Positions 20,516 through 31,177 of a DNA stretch of 64,000 nucleotides are shown here, in pieces. Numbering within the stretch: the first letter of the stretch is position 1; the number at the start of each line of letters is the position of its first letter. The notes under the pieces were generated by a model that saw only the letters and a list, made by a program, of their open reading frames with translations, made no database searches and had not been told where the DNA came from. This stretch comes from Gambelia wislizenii (taxonomy: Eukaryota > Chordata > Lepidosauria > Squamata > Crotaphytidae): the NCBI GenBank assembly GCA_030847615.1, contig JAUMIR010000001.1:165513001-165577000 (forward strand), given 5' to 3'. The position numbers were made by a program, and so were the translations under genes.

Positions 20516-20613
20516 CCCTCCAGATGTTGTTGGGTTATACCTCTCCTCAATATCAGCCCTAACTAGAATAGCCAATGATGAGAGATAATAGGTGTTGCAG
20601 TCCAATAAGACAT
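20516..20613. mobile_element. Short palindromic MITE
   Basis: The left end CCCTCCAGATGTTGTTGG and the right end GTTGCAGTCCAATAAGACAT are a decayed inverted pair of a repeat that recurs, diverged, at 28165, 45540, 53955 and 63695. Confidence 0.5.
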
Positions 20614-21126
20614 AGAGAGCTATGAGTTGTGCAATCCTATCTTATGAGTCATGGAGTTAAAAGCATCCTGAAGTACGTTCTCCCCCAAATCTTATTACTG
20701 TATAATAGAAGTGGCTTTTGACCATTTGGGGGTATCCTTTGACTACCACCCAATCTTGTGTTGTGTGTGGGGGGTCTCAGCAGGTCTGATGAGAGGCTGG
20801 GGGGGTTATAAAAAAGCCCCTGGAGAGCCACGAGTCCTATGAGACATAATGTGCTCACTTCTGATCTAGATGGATGAGTAATTTGATGTAGTAAGACAGA
20901 CAATATATTTGCAAGGTATTATTTAAGAAAGTAGAATATAGTTTATTTTATTTACTTCCTTGGTCAGGATAATTGTTCATCTAGTTTAGCAGCTTGATTA
21001 TGATGAGGCCAACTGATTTCCACAAAAGGTTTGCATGCAAGACATAATGATGATTCCAAGTTACATAGTCTCTGAAGACAGGTTGTGCTTTTAGCTAGAA
21101 GCCACAGATAGGCCAGTCTCTGTGTA
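20614..21126. other. No recognised feature
   Basis: Nothing identified beyond G-rich runs near 20770 and 20800. Confidence 0.4.
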
Positions 21127-21591
21127 CCGTTGGCCCTCCTTATCCAAGTGTCCTGCATCCACAGATTCATAGATGCATAGAATAGAATCATAGAGTTGGA
21201 AGAGACCAGAAGGGCCATGCAGTCCAACCCCCTGCCATGCAGCAACACACAATCAAACACTCCCAACAGATGGCCATCCAGCCTCTGTTTAAAAACCTCC
21301 AAAGGAGACTCCACCACGCTCTGAGGCAGCATATTTCATTGTCAAGCAGCTCTTACCATCAGGAAGTTCTTCCTAATGTTTAGGTGGAATCTCTTTTCCT
21401 GTAGTTTGAATCCAAGCTACTACAGTTCAAAAATGTTCAGGGAAAAATTCCAAAAAGCAAACCTTGCTGTTTGCATTTTATATAAGGTATGCCATTTTAA
21501 TACGCATTGTATATAATGGGACTTGAGCATCCATGGATTTTTGTATCCACAAGCGTCCTGGAAACAAAGCCCAGCTGATACTGAGGGACTG
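21127..21591. mobile_element. Tigger-like MITE split by a CR1 end
   Basis: The left portion (21127-21177; preceded by TA, CCGTTGGCCCTCCTTATCC) and the right portion (21421-21591; AAAGCAAACCTTGC, GGGACTTGAGCATCC, CTGAGGGACTG) are the two halves of one MITE, separated by a CR1 3' fragment. Confidence 0.8.
21178..21420 (-). mobile_element. CR1 3' end
   Basis: On the minus strand it ends with GGACTGCATGGCCCTTCTGG and CTCTATGATTCTATTCTA, the CR1 terminal octamer repeat. It is 5' truncated to about 240 bp. Confidence 0.88.
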
Positions 21592-21962
21592 CTTTATTAA
21601 TTTGATCTCCCAGTGTAATAGAAATAGTTGAAGAATGAATTATTTTACTTAGGCAAATATAGTTATAGCTTCCTTCAGTCCTCAGTCTGAACTCTCAACT
21701 TTTCATATTTTTATTTCACTTCATAAAACATGTTCTATGCTAAAGAATCAGTGTGATGGAAGGTGCAGGTAAAATATTATGAATTGCACTGTAGAAAACT
21801 TCTCTAACTATCAGCCCTTCCTAATGGACTCAACTTGCCCCAGTGTCAGTTATAAATAGCCCAAAAACTTCCCAATGGTAGCAGTGGGAAGATGCTCACA
21901 TACGTTTTCTTGGCATTATCATTTATCATCCCATTTACTTACTCATTTTATTACTCCTAGTA
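21592..21962. other. No recognised feature
   Basis: Nothing identified. Confidence 0.4.
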
Positions 21963-22122
21963 TTGGTTGAGTATCCCTTATAAATGGATTTTGTTTTTAG
22001 ACTTGTGTCACATCTCCAAGATATTGCATTATGTATATGCAAGTGTTCCAAAATCTGAAAAAAAATCCAAAATATGGAACACATCTGGTCCCAAACATTT
22101 CAGTTAAAAGATACTCAACCTG
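21963..22122. mobile_element. Tigger-like MITE of the GAGTATCCC type
   Basis: 160 bp flanked by TA on both sides. The ends GGTTGAGTATCCCTTAT and AGATACTCAACCTG are inverted repeats, and the interior includes CCAAAATCTGAAAAAAAATC. It is a separate family from the CAGTTGTCCC type. Confidence 0.75.
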
Positions 22123-22420
22123 TACTAAATCTATTTTCCAGCTATATTTTTCAAAAAGTTCTAAAACCCTTGCACAATTGAAGTTAAATGAAAGAGTGCT
22201 ATAGTGCTAATTAAATATTTTTTTGGGGGGGGGGGAATCCAGATAATTTTAACACTTTTTTTTTAAAGTCCTAGGTGACACTTGCAATATTTTGGTGACA
22301 TGCATTAGGCTATTATTGAGCTAAATTATTTAATACTTTAGTGGCAGTTTAATTATTTCCACACACACACACAAAAAAAGCCCACTAGGAAGCACTGTAG
22401 TGTTAAAAATGGCCACTCAT

Positions 22421-23242
22421 ACAATCATAGAATTGCAGAGTTGGAAGAGACCACGAGGGCCATCCAGTCCAACCCCCTGCCATGCAGGAAATCACGATCA
22501 AAGCATCCCCGACAGATGGCCATCCAGCCTCTGTTTAAAGACCTCCAAGGAAGGAGACCCCACCACGCTTCGAGGGAGTGTGTTCCACTGCCGAACAGCT
22601 CTTACTGTCAAAAAGTTCCTCCTAATGTTGAGCGGAATCTCTGTTCCTGGAGCTTGCATCCATTGCTCTGTGTTCCAGTCTCTGGAGCAGCAGAAAACAA
22701 GCTTGCTCCATCCTCAACGTGACACCCCTTCAAATACTTAAACAGGGCTATCATATCACCTCTTAACCGTCTTTTTTCCAGGCTAAACATACCCAGCTCC
22801 CTAAGTCTCTCCTTATAAGGCATTGTTTCCAGACTGTTCACCATTTAGTCACCCTTCTCTGGACAAGCTCCAATTTGTCAATATCCTTTTTGAATTGTGG
22901 TGCCCAGAACTGGACACAGTATTCTAGGTGAGGTCTGACCCAGGCAGAATAGAGCGGCACTATTACTTCCCTTGATCTGGACACTATACTTCTATTGATG
23001 CAGCCCAAACTCACATTGGCCTTTTTAGCTGCCACATCACACTGTTGACTCATGTTCAACTTGTGGTCTACTAGGACTCCTAGATCCCTTTCGCACGTAG
23101 TCTCATTCAGCCAGGTTTCCCCCATCCTATATCTATGCATTTCATTTTTTCGCCCTAAGTGCAGTACCTTACATTTCTCCGTATTGAATTTCATTTTGTT
23201 AGCTTTGGCCCAGCTCTCCAGTTTATCCAGTTTATCACACGA
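22421..23242 (-). mobile_element. CR1 LINE 3' region, ~0.8 kb
   Basis: On the minus strand, 23194-22838 encodes [37 protein letters not shown] and [19 protein letters not shown]. After a frameshift near 22840 it continues through [19 protein letters not shown] (22844-22608) to the 3' UTR and a CAATTCTATGATTGTATGA end at 22421-22440. It represents the ORF2 C-terminus and 3' end; the RT active site is absent. Confidence 0.92.
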
Positions 23243-23633
23243 GCTGGAACTTCTCTATCTCCACCTATATTTGCTAGGCCACTCCTACTGGTGTGGCAGA
23301 GCTCAGATAGTTGTACATATCAAAATACCCCTAATAGTATGGAATGTTAATTTTAATTCCACTTGTATATTACAATGAAGGAATATTTATTGGACAGGTA
23401 ATACTAGTAGCTGCTTGTCTGGAAGAACATTTCCAAATCTCAAGGTTATTTTCTGGTAGACTCTGGCTAAAATCCTGTCATTGTTTCTCTGTTGAACATT
23501 TTGGTCTAATGCAGAATGTCTGCATTCAATTCAATGTGACTAAAGCTGAATTGCACATGTGGTACCATTGTACATGTGGATGTGCATGCAGATGCACACA
23601 CAAGATGTGGATGCATATACACATTCGATTGTA
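23243..23633. other. No recognised feature
   Basis: Nothing identified; CA/TG-rich around 23570-23620. Confidence 0.4.
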
Positions 23634-23924
23634 CAGTTGTTCCTTGCCATTCATGGGGGCTGGGGTGGAGCACCACTGCAAAAGTGAAAAAAACACTAGT
23701 AAATTAAGCCCCATCCCAATAGGCTATATTCTCCTCTCCCACCAACAGCACCACCATAACCTCCCTTTCCTGCCTTTGCATGATGCCTCAGCCGATTTGC
23801 AAAGTCCCTCTGCCTCCCTCCATTCCAAATTAAATGTTAGTAGCAGCTGCTGCTGCTATAGTAACCACCAACAAGACTGCACCTCTCTCTAGCCTCCTAT
23901 CCTTGCAACAAAATCACTCCAAAT

Positions 23925-25230
23925 CTGATGCTGTCCTGGCTCCCAAATCAACCTGTGCCACCAAAACAAATTTATTCCACCCCATCTCCTCGCAAACTGA
24001 AGCAAAAAGCACAGTCTCCACCACAGCAGTGGAGTTCTCAGGCACACAAAACTTTTCCACCCTTGCTTCCCCACCTCTTCCCAGCCAGCAACAACACCCC
24101 GTGTCTCTTGCTGTCCTGGCTCCCAAATCAACCTGTACCAATGTCATGCCCTGTGAATCTGATGAGGGTATGGAATCAGAGGAGGAGGAGGACATGGCAG
24201 GGAACGGCCCTATGGACCCTGGCACAGCCTGGAGGCTTGAGCAGACGAAGAGCCTGGCCCTAGTGGGTTGGCACCACTCCCAGAAGAGAGTCCTGCCAAT
24301 TCAGATAAGGATGAAGAAGAAGAGATGAACTTACCTCCACCATTATACAGACAGCAGTGATCTCAAAAGGAAACTCAAAGGAAATTGCTGAGAGTTTATG
24401 AGAAACACCTGCTTGTCAAGAAGCACCTGGCAAAGCCTTGATTGCTATATATATGCTTTGGGAAAACATGGAGGCTTTGTCAGAGATTAACTGATCTTCC
24501 TGGAGAAAGCTTCCTTCTGACTCCTGTTGCCTTGACTCGTGTTTAGACCTTGGACTGTTCCTGACTATGCTGTAGCCTGACCCTGTAGACCTACGGACCT
24601 ACTTCTGGTCTATGCTGCCTTCTGTAAACTTTGGCCCTTGGACTGTATTCTGGACTCTTCTCTGTGTGCCTTCCTGCTGGTATTGCTGCTGCTCAAGAAA
24701 CCGAACCTTGCTTCTTTCAAACCTTATCTGACTCCACTTAATTGACTTTGCTATCATGGAGAGTTGGCTCCTTTCCCAGTCTTTTGAGCTTTATCTTAGT
24801 CAAACTCCCAAACTCTGTAATAATTACTGGTAACTGGTTGCTTCTTGGACAGCAACCTTACCAAATTTATTCCACTCAATCTCCCACCAAAACAAAGCAA
24901 AAAGCACAATCTCTGTCATGGCGGCAGCAACAGTTCTCGGGCACACAAAACTTTCCCACCCTTGCTTCCCCCCCTCTTCCCGGACAGCAACAACACCCCA
25001 TGTCCCTTGCTGTCTAGCTCCCAAATTAACCTGCACCACCTTAACAAATTTATTCCACTCAGTCTCCCTCCCCCCAAACTGAAGCAAAAAGCACAGTCTC
25101 CACCATGGCAACAGTTCTTGGGCACACAAAACTTTCCCACCCTCATTCGCCCACCCAATCTGCCTGGCCAGAAACAACACCCCACATCTTGTGCTCACCT
25201 GGAATCCAAACCGGTATGAATTGTGCACCA
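23925..25230. repeat. ~180-bp tandem repeat, three units, interrupted
   Basis: AAATTTATTCCAC occurs at 23968, 24863 and 25046. Each unit carries GAAGCAAAAAGCACAGTCTC, GGCACACAAAACTTT and CAGCAACAACACCCC variants. Units 2 and 3 are 183 bp apart. Units 1 and 2 would be ~180 bp apart without the LTR at 24142-24851. Confidence 0.85.
24142..24851 (+). mobile_element. Solo LTR, 710 bp
   Basis: It starts TGTCATGCCC and ends CTTGGACA, with the TG...CA borders of LTRs. The flanking pentamers ACCAA (24137-24141) and GCAAC (24852-24856) align to the same position of the host minisatellite and fit a decayed 5-bp duplication. A TATA-like CTATATATATGC lies at 24445-24456. It is related end to end to 61114-61831. 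No internal retroviral or gypsy coding region is present, so it is a recombination remnant of an LTR element of undetermined type. Confidence 0.75.
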
Positions 25231-25571
25231 TGATCTGGAGCTAAACATTGCTACACCACCTTAAAACTCCATTCTCATTCAACATAGGAAAGGGGGAAAC
25301 AGTCAATATTGTTGGCTGGAGTGGAGGAAGAGAATGGAGAGGGCGAGGATGGGGTGAGTGTGGGGACAGAGCCAGTCTTCCCAGGAGGTGAAGGGACTTT
25401 GCAAATCTCACAGAATCATGGAAGTGCGGAGCTTGTGTTTTTTTCCAGACAGGAGGAGAAGGAGGACAAGGTCTTGCAATAACAGTACTGTTGACGTATT
25501 CCAGCAGTAGCTACAAACTGCGAATACACAAAACCACCAATAGGAAAGACACGAACAGGAAGGGACAACTG

Positions 25572-26265
25572 CATATGCAGTTGTGTGTTCAGGCATGGAT
25601 TCAGTTGTGCAACTTTGTCATTCACCACTAAGTGGCATAAACTGTAATGCTGCTGGTTTTACATGTTTTGCTTACCCACATTACTCACATGAAGCCATCC
25701 CAGAGATCAAAACTCTGCCATCAGACTTATGTGAAATCTGAATGCATCTCCATTAACATCTCTCCAAGAAGTACAATAATAAATGAAATCAACTATTAAA
25801 AGTACGGTAATACTGAAGTGCAGTGTTCAAGTGCACTGGAGGTGGTTCTGTCAAAAGAGCTGAAAAAACTTCTGAAAGGGAATTTGGACTCCCAGTAAAA
25901 CAACTGCAACATGAACTCAACTCATGGAAGAAGCTGAACTTTATATGACTAGGAAGAATGGTGCCCCCCCCCAAAAATGACAATTTTTCCAAAGTTCTAT
26001 TTTTTCTTCTGAACACCCTAACAGCGAGTCTCTTGAAGTGTTTTTTAAAAATGCCCCCCCAATCAAATCAAAACCATCAGAAAAATAAAACACACAGAGA
26101 CAACAACTGAAGCACATGGAGATAAAAAAGACAATACAGTTTTTTCTTTTTCAAAAGCACTTTGTAGGCATATAAAGAACAGTGGCATCAAGTTTCCCCA
26201 ATCTGTTATTATTCACTTAATTTCCACCCACTTTCCCTCTTAACCCCCCCGCAAAGGAATCACTC
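25572..26265. other. No recognised feature
   Basis: Unassigned sequence with C-homopolymers near 25965 and 26055. Confidence 0.4.
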
Positions 26266-26863
26266 AGGGCTGGTCTATACAGTGAAAATAATCCTGTTGG
26301 GATGAGAATGGAAGATGATCCGTTCATATAGACATTCACATAAATATGTGTCATTAGGAAGGGGGGGCAGCCAAATCCACCACAAAGTCAGTGTGCAAAG
26401 CATCCGGGGCTTTGTCTGGATTTTTTAAAAAGCTCCTAATGACATGCGAATGTGCAACCGTTCAAACACTCACATTTGTGCAGATATGAACAGGCAGTGT
26501 AATCCGATTGGCTAGACGACCATGGAGGGGGGCAAGACTAGCAACCAAGGAAAGTGCCTGCTGGTGATATGTTGGATTTTTGGCTAAGTGACGGTCCGGT
26601 AAGCTGATCAAATGGTGATCTTATACTTTTTTCTTTCTTTCTTTTTAAATACGAAATATTGTACACCAAGGGAAACCTTTTTTAAAAAAAAAATTGGTGG
26701 TAGCAGATTTTAAAGAGTGAGGAAATCAGTCACGGCTGCCATCTAAGCTAGGGGGCATGCGGAGTTTAGGGGGGTTCTTTTGACCGTGAAGATAGGTTGC
26801 ATCATTGTCGAATGCCTGTTTTTTCGGATGTGTTCCTACACCCCCCCCATACAGTTGAGCCCT
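26266..26863 (+). mobile_element. Non-autonomous TIR element (GTCTATAC family)
   Basis: It opens AGGGCTGGTCTATACAGTG and closes near CATACAGTTGAGCCCT. The middle contains CCGATTGGCTAGACGA and GCTGCCATCTAAGCTAG blocks, shared with 29294-30183, 56330-56603, 62110-62445 and 62447-63065. No transposase. End sequence and size suggest an hAT-like non-autonomous family, but no target duplication is clear. Confidence 0.65.
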
Positions 26864-26989
26864 CAGAGCAGTAAAAAAAGAAGTCCTGTTGGACGCACTG
26901 TGTCCACCACGACCACCTGCAGAGTTGTTCCACGTCGACAGGACGCCAAGGAGAAGGTTTCTGGAGAGACTTCTGCAAAAGACTTCAGG

Positions 26990-27465
26990 TGAGAAGGAAA
27001 AATTCCTTTACCCCAGCACACTGCCTTGAGCTCTGCCTTGCCAAATAAAGACAGCAACAAGGCCAGCCTTCACTCAACTTGAGGGCTTTAATCTTTGTTT
27101 GCAATATATTTACAACATATATACAGAGTATAGGACAGCCGTCTCTAGTACTCACAAATCTCTCTCAAACCAACAAACTGCTTTGCCAACCAACATCCAC
27201 AACAAACTCACACTGGAGATAATTCCCATCTCCTTTTTATAGGCAGTTAAACAATGCCTGTTACATCAGGCATCTCAACTGTGCATACTCTTAAATGCTA
27301 ACTCACATACACACCTGCCACTGGAGCTTAACTACTTTCATTTCTAAGCTTACACCTCCATCTTGTGGTCACATCCATGTCATTTCCTGACAAGTCCTTC
27401 AAGGAACCTGGTCTCAGACTGGTTAAGATGTAAATGGTTAAAGGATTAAAAAGTTCATCATCACA
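26990..27465 (-). mobile_element. Solo LTR, 476 bp
   Basis: On the minus strand it starts TGTGATGATGAACTTTTTAA and ends CCTTCTCA. Exact CAGG tetramers flank it (26986-26989 and 27466-27469). A TATA-like CTATAAAAAGG lies on the minus strand near 27240. The sequence after it, with CAAATAAAG-type signals only in the opposite sense, gives no internal coding region. The type (ERV or gypsy) is undetermined. Confidence 0.65.
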
Positions 27466-27469
27466 CAGG

Positions 27470-28164
27470 GAACAGAAGTGCCATGGATTTTAGAATGATT
27501 CATCTACATTATTTGACAGCACTACTGAAGTTGAGCCAATGTTATTTAGAAAGCTAGTCCTTAAAAGGAAGCACAAGATAATTGTATAACTGATTCCATT
27601 GCATCCTGTTTTATTTAGAAAATGTATCCTGGAGTAAGCATATTTAAAATATAATTTAATTTGAAGATTCTCAAGAACACAGTATTCTCAGATCAATTTA
27701 TCTTAATCTTAAATTATTCTGAAAGCAATTTTGGGCCTTCACTACGCTAGTATTCATTCTCACGGTCCTTCAGAACCCACCCTTTTCTCAGGCTCTTATA
27801 ATGATGTTGGTAACTGTGGGGTACATATAATTACCAGTAGTGCATAAAATATAATGGCCCTCGTGGTCTCTTCCAACTCTGCAATTCTATGATTCTCTCT
27901 CACTACAGAAGAGACTATTGTTTACTTGATTATTTTCTTTTAAAAAAAACACAACACCACACAATGTCCATTGAACATCTTTGGATCTTACTTTTGAATG
28001 AACAGGTTGAAGTCTGGGTTGTTAGTCAAATACTTGGAATCAGAAAAAAAGAGAACATCAAGAAACCAATAAGCAGGAAGGTCAAAGCAACTAATTAACT
28101 AACAATGAACTTTCCTTGGGTGTCATACATGGGGCATGGAAACATATGACCAGATTTTATTAGA
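27470..28164. other. No gene; contains a CR1 terminal scrap
   Basis: Nothing identified except the CR1 end at 27848-27896. Confidence 0.45.
27848..27896 (+). mobile_element. CR1 extreme 3' end
   Basis: ATGGCCCTCGTGGTCTCTTC followed by CAATTCTATGATTCTC, identical in style to the CR1 termini at 21178 and 22421. Only about 50 bp remain. Confidence 0.8.
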
Positions 28165-28257
28165 TTGCAACTCCTACCATTGGCCATGTTTGCTAGGGCT
28201 TCTGGGAATTGCAGTCTGGTGACATCTGGAGAGCCAAACATTCCCCATGCCATGCTA
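28165..28257. mobile_element. Short palindromic MITE remnant
   Basis: GCAACTCCTACCATTGGCC and GGGAATTGCAGTC with CATCTGGAGAGCC match the CCAGATGTTGTTGG-type repeat in decayed form. Confidence 0.45.
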
Positions 28258-28934
28258 TAGCATGGTTTAGGGTTATGAGCCTCAGTGGTCCTTTCCATTC
28301 AGTGTGACTATCGGGAACGTGTGAGCTTTTGCTTCCATTTCAGATGCAGTTTAATGTTATTCCCAAACACAGACAAACTTAATCTCAACAATATTTTAAT
28401 AAAACCAGGTAACTTCAAACCATAGACTAAACTGAGGTTCATCTAAATTGTAAGTTCTAAGGCTCCTTAGGGGAGCAAGGAAGCATGTGAACCTGAAGTT
28501 AATTGTCATTATGGTAAACCAAAGAGAGGTATCCTATAATTTTCCCATTGACACCTCTAGAAATATACTTGACCAGAATTGAACTGATTAGAAAAAAGGA
28601 CCACTTTCTACTTACATGTTTTGCTTTGGGATAAGAAGGAACTAAAACTAAAAATGAAAAAAAAAAAAAGATAATAACCCTACTTCTTTTTAAAAAGCTC
28701 CTTCCTTTTCTAGATGATAAGATAGTCTTTGTGCTAGCTTCTCCATTTAGATCAAAAGGTTCTGGGATCTGCTCTTTGACATTCCCTAAACTCCTTCTGA
28801 GCTCAGAGAAAGCGACTAGCTCCAGGACTCTGCCTTCAGAATGAGGAAGTAGCACCAAGAAGAGGGGGCAATGGCAGTGTCTCAGACAGCGCTTGTCTTT
28901 CCTCCTAACCCCCCAAATCCAGGGAGGATGCACT
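28258..28934. other. No recognised feature
   Basis: An open minus-strand frame at 28499-28933 lacks any family signature and runs across an A-homopolymer at 28660-28671; I do not call it a gene. Confidence 0.4.
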
Positions 28935-29116
28935 GTTCATACTACAGTTTTCTCTGGAGTTCCAAACAAACTCCGGAGAAAACTGTGAGTTTCTAAAACC
29001 TGGTTTAAAGTGGTATCCCCTAAGTTTAGTGCAGATAGGGCCATAAGGTGTGCCGATTAATTGCACTAGATTTGGGGGTAGTTCAAGTTTTTTCAATAGT
29101 GTAGACAAGGCCTTAG
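28935..29116. mobile_element. DNA-transposon remnant with inner hairpin
   Basis: An 18-bp stem (28944-28961 and 28969-28986, one mismatch, 7-nt loop) built on ACAGTTTTCTCTGGAGTT. Downstream it has AACCTGGTTTAAAGTGG and ends GTGTAGACAAGGCCTTAG, a terminus like that of 49043-49416. A related inverted copy lies at 55655-55800. Confidence 0.5.
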
Positions 29117-29293
29117 CTAAAGGGCTGTTCCCAGATCAAGGTGAAATGGAGGATGGGTTCCTTCTCACTTACTTACAAAGATAGGATAGGACCATTTAAT
29201 CTAGCCTACTCACTTCCAGCCAGACGTCAGATGAAGAAGTGAGGAGAGGATGAGTCCTGGCACCTCAATGACTGTGAGGGAAGGAGAAAACTA

Positions 29294-30183
29294 TTGTCCT
29301 GTCTAAATGGTGAAAATAATCCTCAAAGAAATCACTTGGAAGGCAATTTATCTAAACAGACATTTGCATCCATGTGTCTCATTCGGAAGGGAGACAGGCA
29401 AATCCACCACAAAGCTCCGAAGGGAAGCCTTCAGAGCTTTTCCCTGAGTTTTTTTTTTAAAAAAGCTCTGAAGATAATGTGAATGTCCAATCATTAGGAC
29501 AGTTGCATTCGCGTTGCTGCACTGAGGCAGCGCAAGCTGATTGGCCAGATGAGCATAGGGGGCATGGCTTGCTAATGGGGCAAGCTCCCGCAGCTGCCAT
29601 TTTCCCACCACCGAGGACTGGGTAAGGGAGGAGGGCTGTCTGGTCCTTTTCTCCTTTACTCAGTCCCCCTATGCCATTGTCACTGCCGCTGGGGCCGGGA
29701 AGGGAGAGGAGGATGAGATAGCCCTCCTCCCTTATCTGGTTCTCCCCATGCCGCTGTTGTCATCGTCACTGTGGGGACCAGGTATGAGAGGAGGAAGAAG
29801 AGGATGAGATAGCCCTCCTCACTTACATGGTCCTCCCCATACCACTGTCGTTGTCATCGTCCCCGGGGACCAGGTAAGGGAGGAAGGCTCTCCCCCCCCA
29901 GCTATTCCTAAGATGATAAAATGGGTGTGTGTGTCTTTTTTCTTTTCTTATTTTTGGTAAAGGCAAAATATTGCTTATGCAATATTTTTTAATTTTTTTT
30001 TTTTAAGTTCAGCGGCGGTAGTTTTAAAAATAGGAGTAATTCACTCATGGCCGCCATCTTGTGGCTAGAGGGCATTCGAACTTTATGGGGGCTGTAAAAC
30101 CATTAAGACAAGTCACAGTAGATGCAACTTGTCTTTACTGTGGGGTACTTTATTTTTTGGGGGGGCTCGTATAGACGGGCCCT
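29294..30183 (+). mobile_element. TIR element, GTCTATAC family, expanded copy
   Basis: It starts TTGTCCTGTCTAAATGGTG and ends CTCGTATAGACGGGCCCT. It shares CTGATTGGCCAGATGAG and GGCCGCCATCTTGTGGC blocks with the other members. At about 890 bp it is ~290 bp longer than 26266-26863 because of an internal tandem expansion at 29610-29900. Confidence 0.65.
29610..29900. repeat. ~91-bp tandem repeat within the TIR element
   Basis: GCCCTCCTCCCTTATCTGG (29721) and GCCCTCCTCACTTACATGG (29812) are 91 bp apart. A third, more diverged unit lies at about 29630. Each includes a GGGGACCAGGTA-type segment and a CCCATGCCGCTGTTGTC-type segment. Confidence 0.75.
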
Positions 30184-30577
30184 ATGTAAATATATAGATA
30201 CTTCTTAGTAAGTTACACTCAATTAAGCCTTGCAAATGGTAGCAAGCAGCTGCTCTACTAGCTGAGATGGAGATTTGTACACAGACCTTTTCCTCTTGCC
30301 CAGAACTGAGCCCAGAAAAACTGAAGAGTTTGTATTCTCAGCTCCCATCTGGAAATGTCCCACAAAAACTTGAGATTCAGGACCAGGCAACTCCAGTTTG
30401 CAACCATACTCCACACAGCCTAATTATTTCTTGAAAGTTACTGAGAGTCACTTCAGGAGTCTTAAAGGACATAATGACTATGGTTCATTTTGCACACTTG
30501 AGATTATATCAGATAGGTGATTCTTCACTCACAAGATATCATGGTTGGGACATAATGCTAAGCCAGAATATCTACAG
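30184..30577. other. No recognised feature
   Basis: Nothing identified. Confidence 0.4.
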
Positions 30578-30962
30578 CAGAGGTGGAAAAAGTGAGGTCC
30601 GTGGGCCACATATGGCCTCAGGGCCCCCAGCACCCCCAGGAATAAAAACAAACTGTTCCAAAATGCCCTCTAGGGGCTGTGAGGGGAATTTTTTTGTCTA
30701 ATTTTGAGTCCTTCTTTGGGCCATTTTAGGCCCAGCAAAGGACTTTTTAGAACAGGAAGTAAACTGGATGTGACTTCTGGTCACTTTCTGTTTTGAAAAA
30801 AGCCTCTCTTGGGCCCAAAATATCTGAGAGGGACCTATAAATATGGCAAAAGTGCCCTCATGGCTCCTAGAGGGCATGGGGTGGGTGGGGTTTTGCATTT
30901 TTGAGGGTGGTGGGGTTTGTGACCCCCAACGTCTTCTAGTAGGGTAAATCACCCCCTAGCCT
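30578..30962. mobile_element. hAT-like MITE (GTGAGGTCCGTGGGCC type)
   Basis: The left end CAGAGGTGGAAAAAGTGAGG is followed by CCGTGGGCCACATATGGCC. Diverged relatives lie at 33522, 39901 and 52340. The right terminus is not clear and the element abuts a SINE at 30963. Confidence 0.55.
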
Positions 30963-31177
30963 CCCAGCATGGTGTTGTGGTTTGAGCACTGGACTACAAC
31001 TCTGGAGACCAGGGTTCAAATCCCAGCTAGGTCATGTAAACACACTGGGTAACCAGGGGGAGTCACACTTTTTCAGTCTCAGAGGAAGCAATGGTAACTC
31101 CTTTGTAGAAATCTTGCCAATATGTTCATCTTAAGGTCACCATAAGTCAGAAATGACTTGAAGGCACACAACACACA
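30963..31177 (+). mobile_element. tRNA-derived SINE with RTE-like tail
   Basis: The head has a pol III B box (GGGTTCAAATCCC, 31013-31025) and an A-box-like segment at ~30973-30985. The tail AAGTCAGAAATGACTTGAAG with ACACAACACACA resembles the Bov-B/RTE 3' end. Two more copies are at 40721 and 53627. Confidence 0.85.

Larger units (their letters stand above)
23634..25571. mobile_element. Tigger-like element carrying a minisatellite and a solo LTR
   Basis: The left end CAGTTGTTCCTTGCCATTCA follows TA. The right end GAACAGGAAGGGACAACTG is its imperfect inverse and is followed by CA. Between them lie three ~180-bp tandem units and a 710-bp solo LTR. Without the LTR and its duplication the element is about 1.2 kb. 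No transposase frame is visible. Confidence 0.55.

Noticed and set aside
23914..25231. Several overlapping open frames on both strands
   Set aside because: Repeated frames produced by the ~180-bp tandem units and the LTR, without homology to proteins.
26780..26992. Open frame ending in a splice-donor-like site as a real exon
   Set aside because: The donor is made by the LTR edge and the frame lies partly in a TIR element; reported as a finding about the junction only.
28499..28933. 144-codon minus-strand frame
   Set aside because: Crosses an A-homopolymer and has no domain or conserved motif.
30963..31040. tRNA gene
   Set aside because: Only A- and B-box-like segments persist; no cloverleaf can be drawn and a SINE body follows.
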